From Leguminivora glycinivorella (lineage: Eukaryota; Arthropoda; Insecta; Lepidoptera; Tortricidae), in NCBI RefSeq assembly GCF_023078275.1, contig NC_062975.1, positions 6,733,141 through 6,797,140 on the forward strand: 64,000 nt of DNA. Reading direction: 5' to 3'. Each line of letters begins with the position of its first letter. Within the stretch, counting starts at the first letter, position 1. A program made the position numbers and the translations under genes. The notes under the pieces were generated by a model. It ran no database searches. It had not been told where the DNA came from and was given only the letters and a program-made list of their open reading frames with translations. Shown here in pieces: positions 46,431 to 59,515 of this stretch.

Positions 46431-47883
46431 ATATAAAAGAAGAAGCTGACTGACTGACTGACTGACTGACTGACATATCAACGCACAGCCGAAACCGCTG
46501 GTCCTAGAGATTTCAAATTTAGCACGTAGGTTCCCTATATAGTGTAGAGGAGCACTAAGAAAGGATTTTCCAAAATTCACCTCCTAAGGGGGTCAAATGG
46601 GGGTTCAAAGTTTGTATGGGGAAACAAGATTAGTTTGACTAATTTATTCGAAACTTCACAGGAAGATTCCTTAAGACATATGACTGAATACGTGTTTCAG
46701 GTTTTTTGAAAATTTAACCCCTAAAAGGGTGAAAAGGGGGTGATAAAGTCAAAAAATCAATATGGGTATCGTTTTTATGGTTTATCGGGTCGCTGATCAC
46801 GATAAATACAACGTTTTTAAAATCTAACGAGGCGGAAGTGAAATACCTTCTCCCCTGTAGTGGTGCAATGGGGTTTAAATATCAAAAAAATATATAAAAG
46901 AGGATATTGACTAACTGACCGACATATCAACGCACAGCCGAAACCGCTGGTCCTAGAGACGTCAAATTTGTCAAGTAGGTTCCTTATATAGTGTAGAGGA
47001 GCACTAAGAAAGAATTTTCCAAAATTCACTTCCTAAGGGGGTCAAATGAGGGTTCAAAGTTTACAGAATACAGAATACAGAATCATTTATTTGTCTGGGG
47101 AAACAAGATTAGTTTGACTATTTTATTCGAAACTTCACAGGAAGATTCCTTAAGACATATGGCTGACTACGTGTTTCAGGTTTTTTGAAAATTTAACCCC
47201 TAAAAGGGTGAAAAGGGGGTGATAAAGTCAAAAAATCAATATGGGTATCGTTTTTATGGTTTATCGGGTCGCTGATCACGATAAACACAACGTTTTTAAA
47301 ATCTAACGAGGCGGAAGTGAAATACCTTCTCCCCTGTTGTGGTGCAATGGGGTTTAAATATATAAAAGAAGATATTGACTGACTGATTGACATATCAACA
47401 CACAGCCGAAACTGTTGGTCCTAGAGATTTCAAATTTGGCACAAAGGTTCCTTATATGGCGTAGAGGAGCACTAAGAAAGGATTTTTCAAAATTCTCCTC
47501 TTAAAAGGGTGAAATGGGGGTTCAAAGTTTGTATGGGGAAACAAGATTAGTTTGACTATTTTATTCGAAACTTCACAGGAGGATTTCTAAAGAAATTTGA
47601 CCCCTAAAGGGGTGCAAAGGGGGTAAAGTCAAAAGCACAATATGGGTATCGTTTTTATGGTTTATCGGGTCGCTGATCACGATAAATACAACGATTTTAA
47701 AATTTAATGAGGTGGAAAAGAAATATTCTCCCCTGTTGTTGTGCAATGAGGTTAAAATATCCAAAATAGCCATAAGTATAGCTTTAGTTTTTATCTTTAC
47801 TTCTGGTTCAAGAGATTTCAAATTAACACGGAAGTTCCTTAGAGGAGCACTAAGAAAGGATTTTTTATAGTTCACCTCCTAGC

Positions 47884-48700
47884 ATGATAATTAGAACCCT
47901 TGATTTCAGAACCAGTCACACATACCTTAACTATAATGATTCGTTGGCACATCATAAACTCCAAACTCTCTCTAGTCGACGAGACTGTGTAGATTCTGTC
48001 CTACTTTTCAAAATTATGAACAATGTGTTAGATGTCCCCCAACTATTACAGCAAATTAATTTAAAAGTTCCTCGTAGACGTCAGCGCCTTTGTCAGAAGA
48101 AGAAAATATTTTCCATTCCCTTTAGTAGAACATGCTATGTACAAAATGTATTTATAACACGTGTTTGTAAATTATTTAACGAAAATGAAAAACTTTATCA
48201 AATTGATTTGTTTAACAGTTCCATTAATTCAATAAAATGTATTTTCGGTCATTAATTTTCTAAATTACTGTTCTCGTAATGCCGGTAATTATGTTAGTAC
48301 CCATAATTTTTTACATTTAAGTACCTACCCACATAGTTTTATAATCTTCATGTACCTACACCTATTTCAATTTTTCAATTTCAATTTCGTTTATTTCACA
48401 TATAAGCTTACAGTGTAATACAACCAAAACACTTATATGGTAAAACACAAATATTATTAAACAAAATAAAAAAATGGGACGATTCGCGAAACTTGGCGAG
48501 AATAACTTGATGTTAATATAATAATTATAAAAATATAGACTATTGCCTGGCTCTCGTGAATCTACCCATGAAAGTAGTATTTTTATATAGACTGCAATAT
48601 TGTAAAAAATAAGGAAACTCCAAGTCTAGATTTAAGAAAAAATTGTAACAATATTTGTAAACGACTGTTTGTTTCTCAAATAAATAAATAAATAAATAAT
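47884..48700 (+). mobile_element. Jockey/CR1-type LINE 3' fragment
   Basis: A 123-codon open frame (47884-48255) encodes a post-RT tail: RRDCVDSVLLFKIMNNVLD, PQLLQQINLKVPRRRQRL and FNENEKLYQIDLFNSS, similar in layout to the C-termini of insect Jockey/CR1-like ORF2 proteins. An untranslated tail follows, ending in (AAAT)n at 48677-48700. At 48363-48450 a reversed LINE 3' end (AATTTCAATTTCGTTTATTTC) appears to be nested. 5' truncated and dead. Confidence 0.65.
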
Positions 48701-48705
48701 TTGAC

Positions 48706-48980
<275 letters not shown>

Positions 48981-49589
48981 AAATGCAGGTGGCTCAGTGG
49001 GAAGGTATTAGTAAGTAGGCATCGGCGAGTATCCTCCATCCGTAATAACTATTACATTCAATGTGCTGTAAGAAGATCGTTGTTTGCTTGCCTTTTATAA
49101 TTTTGCAATAAGTATAAGCAAAATGGAAAAAATTGTAAGCGATAATGCAAGGAAGTACTTTCTACCCTACCGACCATAGCGTCGAGATACTGGCTATGTG
49201 GGTTGTATGAAGTTTCCCCAGTATAAATATTTAAATAGGTAAAATACATACATATTCGTACCTACTACCTACGCTGTGGTCGCTTTGTAACAATTCTACA
49301 ATCATTGCAAGAATTTATTTCAAAGCAATAGTAATATGTGTAAGGTACAGTCAGCCAAAACCGGACCGTACAGCAAATAGATCAGTTACAATGGCCCTCC
49401 AGTCGAGAATTGCCCCGCTTTACCTTAATCGAAATAATCGCGGACATCTGTACCTACAAAGAAACCTACGGATCCAAATGAAAATCTTATTTTTTGTAAA
49501 CGTTTCAATAAGAATACTTTTATTACGCGGGCGAAGCCGCGGGTAAAAGCTAGTACATACATATATTGAAATAGATATCATACACGAAA

Positions 49590-49690
49590 GAAAAAACGAC
49601 AAGGCCCACGGTGGCTGAGCCGGGAATCGAACCCGGGTCTTCAGCTTACGCAGCTAACGTTATTACCAGTGGCCACCAGGCCAGGTTAAA
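49590..49690 (-). mobile_element. tRNA-derived SINE head (family B)
   Basis: The minus strand carries a TGGCCACTGGTAA box-A-like element and box B GGGTTCGATTCCCG, then GCTCAGCCACCGTGGGCC. The anticodon-arm spacing is irregular for a functional tRNA. It sits directly beside the Helitron-like end at about 49553, so it is read as a SINE fragment. Confidence 0.6.
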
Positions 49691-51033
49691 AAAACCGGCC
49701 AAATGAGAATCTATTTTCGCACAATTGTAAAACTAAATTATTTTTACTAGCTACCTCCAAAATACCAAATAAAATTGGGCTACATAGTACATCGTTTTCT
49801 GAAGATTTTGGGTTCATGGGGTCGGAACGGGTATAAACTAACGTAATTTATGGTGAATAGGGCCAAAACCGACTTTTGAACGTCGATAGCAGTTTTTTTA
49901 TATGTGCCATGCTAATTTTTTACAAAAAAAATCTTCCGGCAGTGTGAACTTCGGTTTGTCTTTGAAAATATGTCGTTTTATTTAGTAATTTTCGCTCACC
50001 CTAACGTTGGAGTGAATAGGGTCGGGAAGGGGGTGAATAGGGAAAAGGGTTGACTCTTTCGGATTGCGAACAAAATATGACCTGTCACGAGCGTATTATA
50101 TTTATTTTACCAAAAAATAAGGATTTAATATGTTATGAGTGGTCGGTAATGAAATCTACATATTATGATAACCCTTAACCAACCTTTATAGTTAGATGGT
50201 GCTCTGACGCGGTGAATAAGTATGGTCGTGGGCAGTGCGGATAACGTGTCAAAATATAAGCATAGTTTGTTGCTATTTTTCATGTTTAAATAAACTTTTA
50301 AACTAACGTAGTGGGTATTAAAGTAAAAGGTTCACAGTGAATATTAGGTTGCCAGAAATGTGTTTAGCTATACCATTGTATTGAATTTTGTATCATAAAG
50401 TCAAACTAGGTATTTACTACTAATGATTTACTCTGTGGGGTGTCTTTGATCACTTGCATGGGGTAACATTGACCATAATGACACAGTTAATTATTGTCTG
50501 ATTTTGTCACGGTACTTGTTGAGGCTGATAATTTGATCGCTTCTTGTGATAAATATTGAAATAATTGCAAATAAAGTTTTTCGAAGATGTTAATTTTTAT
50601 TCTTGATCAAAGTAACCCCAAAATAGCGTTAAAGAGTTGTAATATTTGACTGCGAACCATTTTTTTTATCTTTTCTTGACATAAACTACTTTTGTAAGGG
50701 ATTTACATTCGATTATCATTAAAAAAATATATAGTGTATCAAAGTAACCCCAATTTCAGTTTATGTTTGATCACATAGTTTTTTTTCTGCGTACATTATT
50801 TTATTTATTTATTTATTCCTTGTTGCACATAAAAAAATAAGTACAAATGGTGGACATAATGCCTTAAGGCATTCTCTACCAGTCAACCACTGGGTTAAAA
50901 AGAAACATTTCATACGTGCAGGCATCGTGACAGAAAACAATAATCCTGATATCACTTATTTTGTTACCTTTTTAGATTTTTAGCAGGAAAAGACTGAAAA
51001 AGTTGATGGTCCCATTTTTTTTCTTCCTTAGTT

Positions 51034-51150
51034 ACGTTACGTTGACCAATTTTGGAATTTATACTTCTCTAACTCCTACATTTAATGGGTAAAAATACCC
51101 ATTAAATGTAGAAGCTAGAGAAGTTTAAATTCCCAAATTGGTCAATGTAA
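51034..51150. repeat. Hairpin with about 50-bp arms
   Basis: ACGTTGACCAATTTTGGAAT...CTACATTTAATGGGTA pairs with TACCCATTAAATGTAGAAGC...CCCAAATTGGTCAATGTAAC. It is symmetrical with almost no loop and non-coding. Confidence 0.8.
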
Positions 51151-51289
51151 CCCCAGTTTACGGAGACACCGTCAACCTATTCTAATATTCTCTTTTTATT
51201 TGAAAGAAAATTCGTTACGATAATATGCATATAAAATATGCAATCTAAGATAAAAAATGCTTTTCATATAGTTACAAACTTAGTTCAGA

Positions 51290-51840
51290 TTTTTTTTGTA
51301 CAACTTTTAAAAATTGTTCTACCTATCAAGTTCAAAATAATTTTCCTAGAAAGTCTTTTTTCTACTCCCGAACTATTATTCGTCATTTACAGGGTCGTGC
51401 ATAGATCTTTAAAACCCTACATAAAAGTCTATTCCCCAAAGCCAGTGTCCGCCGGCTTTCCGCGCATGCGCGCAGTATCGAAAAAACTGAAAACGCATTG
51501 TTTGGCTCTGTAACCATGGCATCGCCTTATAACGATACGGCGCGCGTGCGCGGAAGGCTTTGGGCAGCTGAGCTGACAGTGCAAACCTTTGCGTCAAAAT
51601 ACAGGAAACAGTGTGAATTTCACGAAAGTTATTCAAGAAACCTATTAAAAACTAAGTGCATGGTCGTAGAAAAAGTATTGTATGCAACGGTGTTTAACCG
51701 AGTCAAAAAATACTCGTGGCGTCTTAATAACAATTTTCGGCTTCGCCTCAAATTGTTACCCACGCCACTCGTCTTTTTTGATCTCCTTTAAACGCCTGTT
51801 GCATAAAATACTATTTAAAGTTCTGCTTTTGAGATTTTTT
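51290..51840. repeat. Element fragment (family of 62989-63534) split by a nested palindromic insertion
   Basis: ACCTATCAAGTTCAAAATAA and CCTAGAAA at 51321-51354, then AAAGTTCTGCTTTTGAGATT at about 51819, match consecutive parts of 63071-63140. Between them lies an insertion with CCAAAGCC...TTTCCGCGCATGCGCGC at 51434 mirrored by GCGCGCGTGCGCGGAAGGCT at 51540-51565. Insertion limits are approximate. Confidence 0.6.
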
Positions 51841-52441
51841 CATATTTGAGAAAACAGCCCTTATGGCCTGAAATACGGCATACGGCAGTGATATTGACAT
51901 TGACATATGCTTTTTCGTATTTTGATGGTATTTTGACTGCACTAAATTTTTTGCCATGCTAATTTGAACCTTATCTCTGAGCGATGTTTTTTAATTTTCA
52001 GTTACATCACAGATGTGTATGACATGACATCTAGGTATTTAGCCATTTAAAAGAAACTACAAGGGGCTTTACAGACGTGGCGACTGCAACTGGTACAGGG
52101 CCTAAGCCATAATTTAAAATTATATTGTGATTTTTATATGTATTTGTGGTTTATTTAATACTAAGTATGAGTTTCAACATTTTCAACTCAAGGAACTGAA
52201 ATTAAGAGAAGGGACTCGGAAATTGGGTAAGATCAAGAGTCTGATGCAGATGCCGATGGCAGTATTGGATAAGATAAGATATGCGTCGGTATTCCCTCTT
52301 TCTTTGTGTCTCTGACATGACTGCTGCTAAATAGCTGTACTCTATTCATTAGGTTTTTATTTTATACACATACTTTATTTTTGTATCAAATTTAATACAC
52401 CCCGCATATACGTAATGTGTGCATTACGTATGTATATGCAC

Positions 52442-52592
52442 AGGCCTCCGAAGACCGGCAGGGCAATCATGGTCGCGCGATAAATGGTATAACATCGGGC
52501 CGTCCCTATCGCACTTACAAAATAGTGTGATAGGGCTGATGTTTTATCATTTATCACGCGACCATAATTGTCTGCCTGGAGGTATCGGCCTT
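52442..52592. mobile_element. Hairpin MITE (family also at 13130-13250)
   Basis: AGGCCTCCGAAGACCGGCAG...ATGGTCGCGCGATAAATGGT pairs with the right end ATTTATCACGCGACCATAAT...CTGCCTGGAGGTATCGGCCT. Arms are imperfect and about 65 bases long. The centre contains CCCTATCGCACTTAC. Non-coding. Confidence 0.75.
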
Positions 52593-53718
52593 TAGCCCTT
52601 CACACACGTCTTTGAATAATGTTTGCGGGGATAGGCAGGCTGACGATTTTTAATCTAAGTATAGAAAAGTAACGCAAAATGAAGTGCAAAGTAATTTGAA
52701 ATATACCTAGATAAACAATCAATTGAATAAGGAACGTTATCTACATATTTAGGTAAATTTAAGTCACATGAGACATGAACAGAGAAGGAAAGCTAGATGA
52801 TGCGTATTTTTTCTCTGTCTTCTTGTATGCTACCTTTTTTACAGTTTTAATTTCTCAAAGGAGGTCAGTAGTTGACTACAAACTCAAAATAACACTCTTG
52901 AAAAAAATTTAGGGTCACTGACCTTTCACAGTAAATTGAGGTAGTGTGAGTGAAGGGTGTTTGTGTGTGTAATGGGGTAATTTGACAGATTCTGAAAATT
53001 CTCCCTGCTCTACCCCCTCTTAATTCGATACAACTTACAGTTACCAGGAAAATGATCAAATATTTACGGAATTAAATTATACCACAGATAATTCATAATC
53101 TACCGCATTATGTTTTTTCTGAGATGTTACAACGTTTTATTATACTTAATTTATTTTAAAACAGCATCTATACTATACTATCATGGTCCATTACTATGCA
53201 AGTAGCGATAGGTACTAATACTACTAATCATTTTACTTGGTTCAGATGGTTCTTCTAAACATGTACATAATTATATAAATTATGTAACAATAATTATGAA
53301 TTATTTTTATAGACGATTTTTTAATGTTTAAATGTTGTGCTTTTATGTTTATTGTCATGTTTAATTGTATATCTATGGGTCATTTGCCTGAAATAAAATA
53401 AAATTTTTGAATTGAATTGAATTATTTTAGAATTATTAAATATAGGTGCGGGTGTACCTATATTTAAATATTAATATTATTAAACCCACGTTAATATATC
53501 GCGATTGGCAAGACAGTCGCATATTATCGCATAACGTGACCGTGTGTTGTGTGTGTAGGTATATTTAAATATTTGAATATGTCTCACGAAACTTCGTCTA
53601 TGAAAATCTCTTATTATTAATATTCAGACGGTGAGAAATCTTCAAAAACCGGAACCCCAACTCTGTTGCTCAGTATCAAGTGTCAGCCCACGTGTCCAGC
53701 TGTCTCGAGTGTCCAATG

Positions 53719-56700
53719 TTAGTCATAGGGCTTACGGAAAAAAACTGCATTTTATGCAGAAAGCAAGCCACTTTGCACAGTGATACTAGGGACCAATACA
53801 AATGATTTCATCCGAGGAAACACAATTTTCATCCACTAGAATTCAAGATGGCGGACATTTTCCAAAATGGCGGCCGCATATTTTTAAAAATTTATAGAAT
53901 CATAACGGCTGACCCGATTTTGATGGTTGGAGTGTCTATCAGTTCGTATTGAAGCGTTTATTAATATAAAAAATTAAAATCATAAAAAAATTAAGATGGC
54001 GACCGAATAATAAGAAAAATATGAAATTTTCAAACTTTTTTTTTCATTCTCGTGAAATTTACCAATAAAATTTATATGATATGGCCACATTTGTATGTAT
54101 TTAAATTAAACCTGATAATATTATCTACAAAATAAAATAAAAATTATGAAAATCCGTTGAGTAGTTTTTGAACTATACCCATTTCAAATAGAGCGCGCCG
54201 ATTTCAAAGACGTTTCTGCACGTGATGTAAAAAAAATTGGAATCATAACGGCTGCACCGATTTTAATGGTTGGAGTGGCTATCAGTTTGTATTAAAACAT
54301 TTATTCATATAAAAATTAAAATCATTTAAAAATTAAAGATGGCGGCCGAATAATAAGCAAAATATGATTTTTTTTTATTCTCACGAAATTTACAAATACT
54401 TTTTCTACGATATGGTCACATTTTTATTTATTGAAATAAAATCTGATAATATAATCTGCAAACTAAAATAAAAAAAAACATTAAAATCCATTCAGTAGTT
54501 TTTGAACTATACGCATTGCAAATGAAGCGCGCGGGTTTGAAAGACGTCTTTGCACTTGATGTGATGCATCGGCATCGCATCGTTTCGTACCGCTATACAC
54601 GCAAGACTGATTATTTATTTTGGTCACAACTTACCATATTACTATTTGGAATCAATGTTTTTAGTATTTATATACATTATTAGTTTTTTATTCTGAGTTT
54701 AGGTATATTTAAATAACCCCGTAAACTTTGATGGTCATAATTTTTATTTTAATACGTAAAAGAACTTAAATGCACATAACATAACATTTGTATTAATAGC
54801 AATTGTCCTTTACGAGGACTCCAGAGATAATTTTCGGCAACTTCTGTAGGGGATTACAGAAATATCTATGTATAAAATAACTTATTTTCTGCTTCTCGTC
54901 TATTTAGTCTACGTTTCAAGATGGTCTGCTTGTTATACGACAAAGAGCGTATGTTTTTGTAGTGCTGACGATGTTGATCCCGCCGGCATTGGTTATTAAT
55001 TTTGGTTGGAAACAGTTCCTTGCGCACCAAGTTTACCGATAAATGTGGAGTCTGCTGATCATATATAACAAGGCTTGTTCCAGAAACTGTAGCCTGTTGA
55101 TGTTATTAGTGTGGTATTTTTTTTTCTAAACAATTTACTTCCTCAGAGAACATTTGCTCAGGGCAAACCATAGGAACGTAACTGGAAGAAGCTAATAGCC
55201 TCATTGTACCTCGCGCAAAAGATATGGCGGAACAGGGACTCACGCGTATCATCAGATCTTCCGATACAGATGTCTTGGTATTTAAATAAAAACTACTGGA
55301 GTCTGAAGTACGGGCGAAGGATAGACGTAAAGTCAGTGGCCAGATTCGGGTTTGGACCTAGCTTAGAGCCTCGAAAGGTCTTTGCCTCATGAAGAGGCCT
55401 CGAGTGAGTTCAGGGTGGTAACGGATACTAGAGTGTACCATGCCCTTTGTTGTTTGAGTTTATTTCGCAGTTTGTAGCCGTGGAGGGTTTCAGGATGTTA
55501 CCTGCGAGATCGGACGTGATGTTAATGGAAGCAGGGATGTCGACAAAACGACACTTTACGAATGCCTAAGCCACCAAACCATACCGGTAAACAGGCCTGA
55601 GTCCATGCTTGCTCACTAAAATATATGTTAAGAACGGTCCCAATTTGGCATTTAAGCATGGGAGCTATGGAGCTAATTATATTGGGAAATTTCCAAGTCT
55701 TATCTAGTATATTTTCTTAATATTTAAAATGAGAATAACCTGCCAGAGTATAAGTTATATTAATAGCCAACACTTTGGAACCTTGAAGACCGACTGCTGT
55801 TCGTGGTTTTCACGCCTTTACGTCTGACACCACTTCTTTTTTCAATACAAAAGGAAAAAATCTTGTTCTAAAACATTGTTTGCACCCCCTGAAGTTATAC
55901 CAGGTTTGATAGAAACATCGCAGTAACTACAAAGTCTTCTTGGAGGAATAATCGCCATACTTAAAAGTTCACCAGAACTTGGTGAGCAAGAATCTGTTTA
56001 CCACCAAAAATAAATTAGTAACCAACATCGGCAGCACTTGCGCTCCGTGTCGTATAACAACGCCCCATATTCTGGATATTACTTCTGTGCCTATGCCATC
56101 ATCCTGGGGTTGGAAGACATACAATGATAGTTGGGTACTGCAGTGATCTGAAAACTGGGAGATATGGTATAGATAGGGTATACTTGGACAATTGCGGTTT
56201 TGAAAAAGGCTGCGAAACAATGCACTGTACGTGTTGTGGATCTACCCTGCGCAATGCAAATAATGCAATGTAACATTTGGAAAGGCAGCTGCCAAAATAA
56301 AAAGTAAATATTTTGTAAAAATGATATTATAAATTATTATTTATTCATTATTTTCTTGTATTTTGATATTATGTATGTATGACTCTTTTATCTTTCAGTA
56401 TGACCTAGACGAGAAGCAAAAAATAAGTTTTGTATTAATATATGTTTCAGTAGCTCCCTACAGAAGTTGTCGGAGATTATCTCTAGCCTTGAAAAGGAGA
56501 AGTGATACAAATGTTATGTGTACCTATTTAAGTTCTTTTACGTATTAAAATAAAAATTATGATTTATGACCATCAAAGTTTACGGCGGTTATCTAAATAT
56601 ACCTAAACTCGGAATAAAAAACTAATAAAGTATATAAATACTAAAAACATTGATTCTAAATAGTAATATAGTAAGTTGCGACCAAAATAAATAATCAGTC

Positions 56701-57606
56701 TTGCGTGTATAGCGGTACGAAACGATACGATGCCGATGCATCACATCAAGTGCAAAGACGTCTTTCAAACCGCCGCGCTTCATTTGCAATGCGTATAGTT
56801 CAAAAACTACTGAACGTATTTTAGTGTTTTATTTTATTTTATTTTGCAGATTATATTATAAGATTTTATTTCAATAAATAAAAATGTGACCATATCGTAG
56901 AAAAAGTATTTATAAATTTCGTGAGAATAAAAAAAAATTGAAAATTTCATATTTTTCTTATTATTCGGCCGCCATCTTTAATTTTTTAAATGATTTTAAT
57001 TTTTATATGAATAAATGTTTTAATACAAACTGATAGCCACTCCAACCATTAAAATTGGTGCAGCCGTTATGATTCCAAATTTTTTTACATCACGTGCAAA
57101 AACGTCTTTCAAATCCGCGCGCTCCATTTGAAATGGGTATAGTTCAAAAACTACTCAACGGATTTTCATAATTTTTATTTTATTATGTAGATAATATTAT
57201 CAGGTTTAATTTAAATACATACAAATGTGGCCATACCATAGAAAATTTATTGGTAAATTTCACGAGAATGAAAAAAAAAGTTTGAAAATTTCATATTTTT
57301 CTTATTATTCGGCCGCCATCTTAATTTTTTTATGGTTTTAATTTTTTATATTAATAAACGCTTCAATACGAACTGATAGACACCCCAACCATCAAAATCG
57401 GGGCAGCCGTTATGATTCTATAATTTTTTTAAAATATGCGGCCGCCATTTTGGAAAATGTCCGCCATCTTGAATTCTAGTGGATGAAAATCGTGTTTCCT
57501 CGGATGAAATCATTTGTATTGGTCCCTAGTATCACTGTGCAAAGTGGCTTGCTTTCTGCATAAAGTGCAGCTTTTGACCATAATTTCGCCGTAAGCCCTA
57601 TGACTA
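53719..57606. mobile_element. Large foldback element: about 1.2-kb inverted arms around a 1.5-kb spacer
   Basis: The left arm (53719-54902) and right arm (56407-57606) are reverse complements with few differences, from the outer TAGTCATAGGGCTTACGG to the inner GCTTCTCGTCTA. Each arm contains two diverged tandem subunits of about 340 bases (left: 53898-54240 and 54241 to about 54575) beginning AATCATAACGGCTG. The spacer (54903-56406) has no intact ORF with a known domain. A short frame at 55203-55289 reads AEQGLTRIIRSSDTDVLVF. No clear target duplication was found. The element class is unknown; the arm structure resembles foldback (FB-type) transposons. Confidence 0.9.
54903..56406. other. Spacer of the foldback element, no intact gene
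   Basis: The longest frames are 83 codons (55969-56220, minus) and 62 codons (55204-55392, plus), neither with a recognisable fold. Another plus frame (55203-55289) contains SSDTDVLVF, which resembles a motif (RSPDTDVLVL) seen in some poorly described transposon-borne proteins. This is a weak hint of a decayed gene. Confidence 0.35.
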
Positions 57607-57837
57607 TGTCAGTGTCAGCATTCTGTGTCACTTGTGTCAGTCATTACCTCTCGGGTTTCAGCTTTCCTGCAATTTCACACCTGCTATCTAGATCGAGATC
57701 GTGAGACTTTGTGTCTTTGGAAAATAAAATAGCTTTATTACTATGCTAGTGTGCTAGGCTAAATAGGTAATATATTAAAATATTTGAACAATAGGTGTAC
57801 TTAAATCCATAATTTAAAATTAACATAAATTGTTAAG

Positions 57838-58096
57838 TACAGGGACCGGCATAAAAAAGTGATGATTTCTGTACCTTGTCGCTTTTAATCGTTTGACTAT
57901 TTCGTATGACATTTCATACATGACGTTAATATGACAAGGTACAGTCAACAACAGCTGTCAATACAAAGTGCCAAAAAATATGTATACAGAACTTTATTGC
58001 CTGTACATTAAGGTGTATATACATGTTTTTGTACTTTGTATTCACAGCTGTGTTGTTGACTACAGAAATCATCACTTTTTTATGCCGGTGACTGTA
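57838..58096. mobile_element. MITE with TACAG...CCGGCATAAAAAAGTGATGA inverted ends
   Basis: The left end TACAGGGACCGGCATAAAAA (continuing AGTGATGATTTCTGTA) is mirrored at 58062-58096. A second inner inverted pair, AGTCAACAACAGCTGT and ACAGCTGTGTTGTTGACT, lies further in. About 259 bases, non-coding; ORFs over it are by-products. Confidence 0.82.
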
Positions 58097-59309
58097 CATA
58101 TTCATATGTTTAATGTTGACTTTGTCACTAGCCATGCTTACAAGCTTTCTTGACAGTTCGCACAGTTGACAGCCGCGCTGTCATTTAGGGTTCATTCGAA
58201 ACCTCACCAGAAGTTCGGCCATCTGGCCGTGACCTTCGACCTCGAAGGTCTCTTTTGCTGAACTTCAACACCACACTCTTCGTATCTCAGCAGCGATTTT
58301 AGATCGCGGGTTCTCTTCTACTCGCTTACTTTACGCTTTCTCAGAATCTCTAAAATTGTACTTTTATATAACTTATTCTGTGTTTGTACCTAAAGCTGGA
58401 TCTATTTATCCCGGCTGGGCCTATTTACAGGGCCGGGAAATCTTTTTATTTTAAATATGTAGAGTGAATCCTATGTACCTATCCCAATTGCTCAAGGCGA
58501 TTGCTTAGTCTAAAATACCTATTTTATCAGTGAAATTTAATCTTTCTACGCAACTTGCTACAATAACTGTCTGACGAAACCCGCCATCTTTCAAATAATA
58601 CATAGAATAATACGGCAATAAAAAATGTAACATCCTACAGACGATAAAAAACATAATCATGAAGGAAACACGCTCGATAGATTGACCATGCATTGTATAG
58701 AGATAAAGAGATCACTCTTATCTGATGTCCGAGGCTCAGACATGCAGCTAACTTACAAAGATGTACGTAGACCACGCAACGCACATTTTACGTACGATAG
58801 CTCTTCTTTTTGTATATTAAAAACATCTACGTGACAGCACAACTCAATAAAAGAAACATTGCAGATATAAACAACATCTAACGCTATATTTGTTACTAAA
58901 AATACTATTTGTTTGGGAGCAAAAATGGAGTCTCATTCCCCGATAGTTTTATGCAAATTTGAAACAATTGAATATTAATTTCTCTTTTACCACCACAAAC
59001 ACTGAAAAGCTATAGATGGCGCTGAATTTGTTTACCAAAAAAATCTACTCGTATGACTCGTATCGTACATTAGATAGGTACCCACGCTAAATACAAATAA
59101 ACATACTCGTATGTATGATTTAACCCCACCTTTATTATTTATTAAATACTGTTTTTCTTCTGATTCTTCTTCAAACCAGTAGGTATAATCTCTGGTATTC
59201 ACCTCATTGACGCTTGACGCTCTCTCGGGTTATCATAAAAACGCGTCAACAATCAACAATTGTTGACGAATTAAACGCGTTCGCGTAAGACGCGTTCAAC
59301 GTCGTTGTT

Positions 59310-59515
59310 GACTCAGTTATATATCTGGTCGGTTTCGAAATATCAAATATCTTCGGCATCGCAGTAACGGTAGTCTGTGCATCTAACGGATCGGTTAGAT
59401 GACGTTACGAAACCAGTGCACTTGTGAACGAACGGTGTGTTGGCAACAGTTCCTACATTGATCAGGGTTTGATGCTTATAGTATTTCTTATTAAAGCAAT
59501 GTGAGTATGATAGGG
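59310..59515 (+). promoter_or_regulatory. Speculative promoter/5' exon
   Basis: A TATA-like TTATATATC at about 59316 is followed by CATCGCAGTAACGGTAGTC (initiator-like) and, about 150 bases on, by a CAATGTGAGTATG donor-like site near 59500. No downstream coding exon lies in the window. Chance is a fair alternative. Confidence 0.2.

Larger units (their letters stand above)
49690..53718. other. Gene-free, repeat-rich stretch
   Basis: It contains a reversed LINE 3' end at 50795-50895 (minus strand GGTTGACTGGTAGAGAATGC, CAAGGAATAAATAAATAAA), a hairpin at 51034-51150, nested repeats at 51290-51840, the MITE at 52442-52592 and a LINE 3' end at about 53330-53425 with a (TTGAA)n tail. Remaining sequence is AT-rich; no conserved exon was recognised. 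Confidence 0.5.

Noticed and set aside
49600..49685. tRNA gene on the minus strand
   Set aside because: Control boxes are present but arm spacing is irregular and it is embedded in repeats; SINE remnant preferred.
53719..57606. Polinton/Maverick interpretation of the long inverted repeats
   Set aside because: Those elements are 15-20 kb with polymerase and integrase genes; none are present and no 6-bp target duplication was seen.
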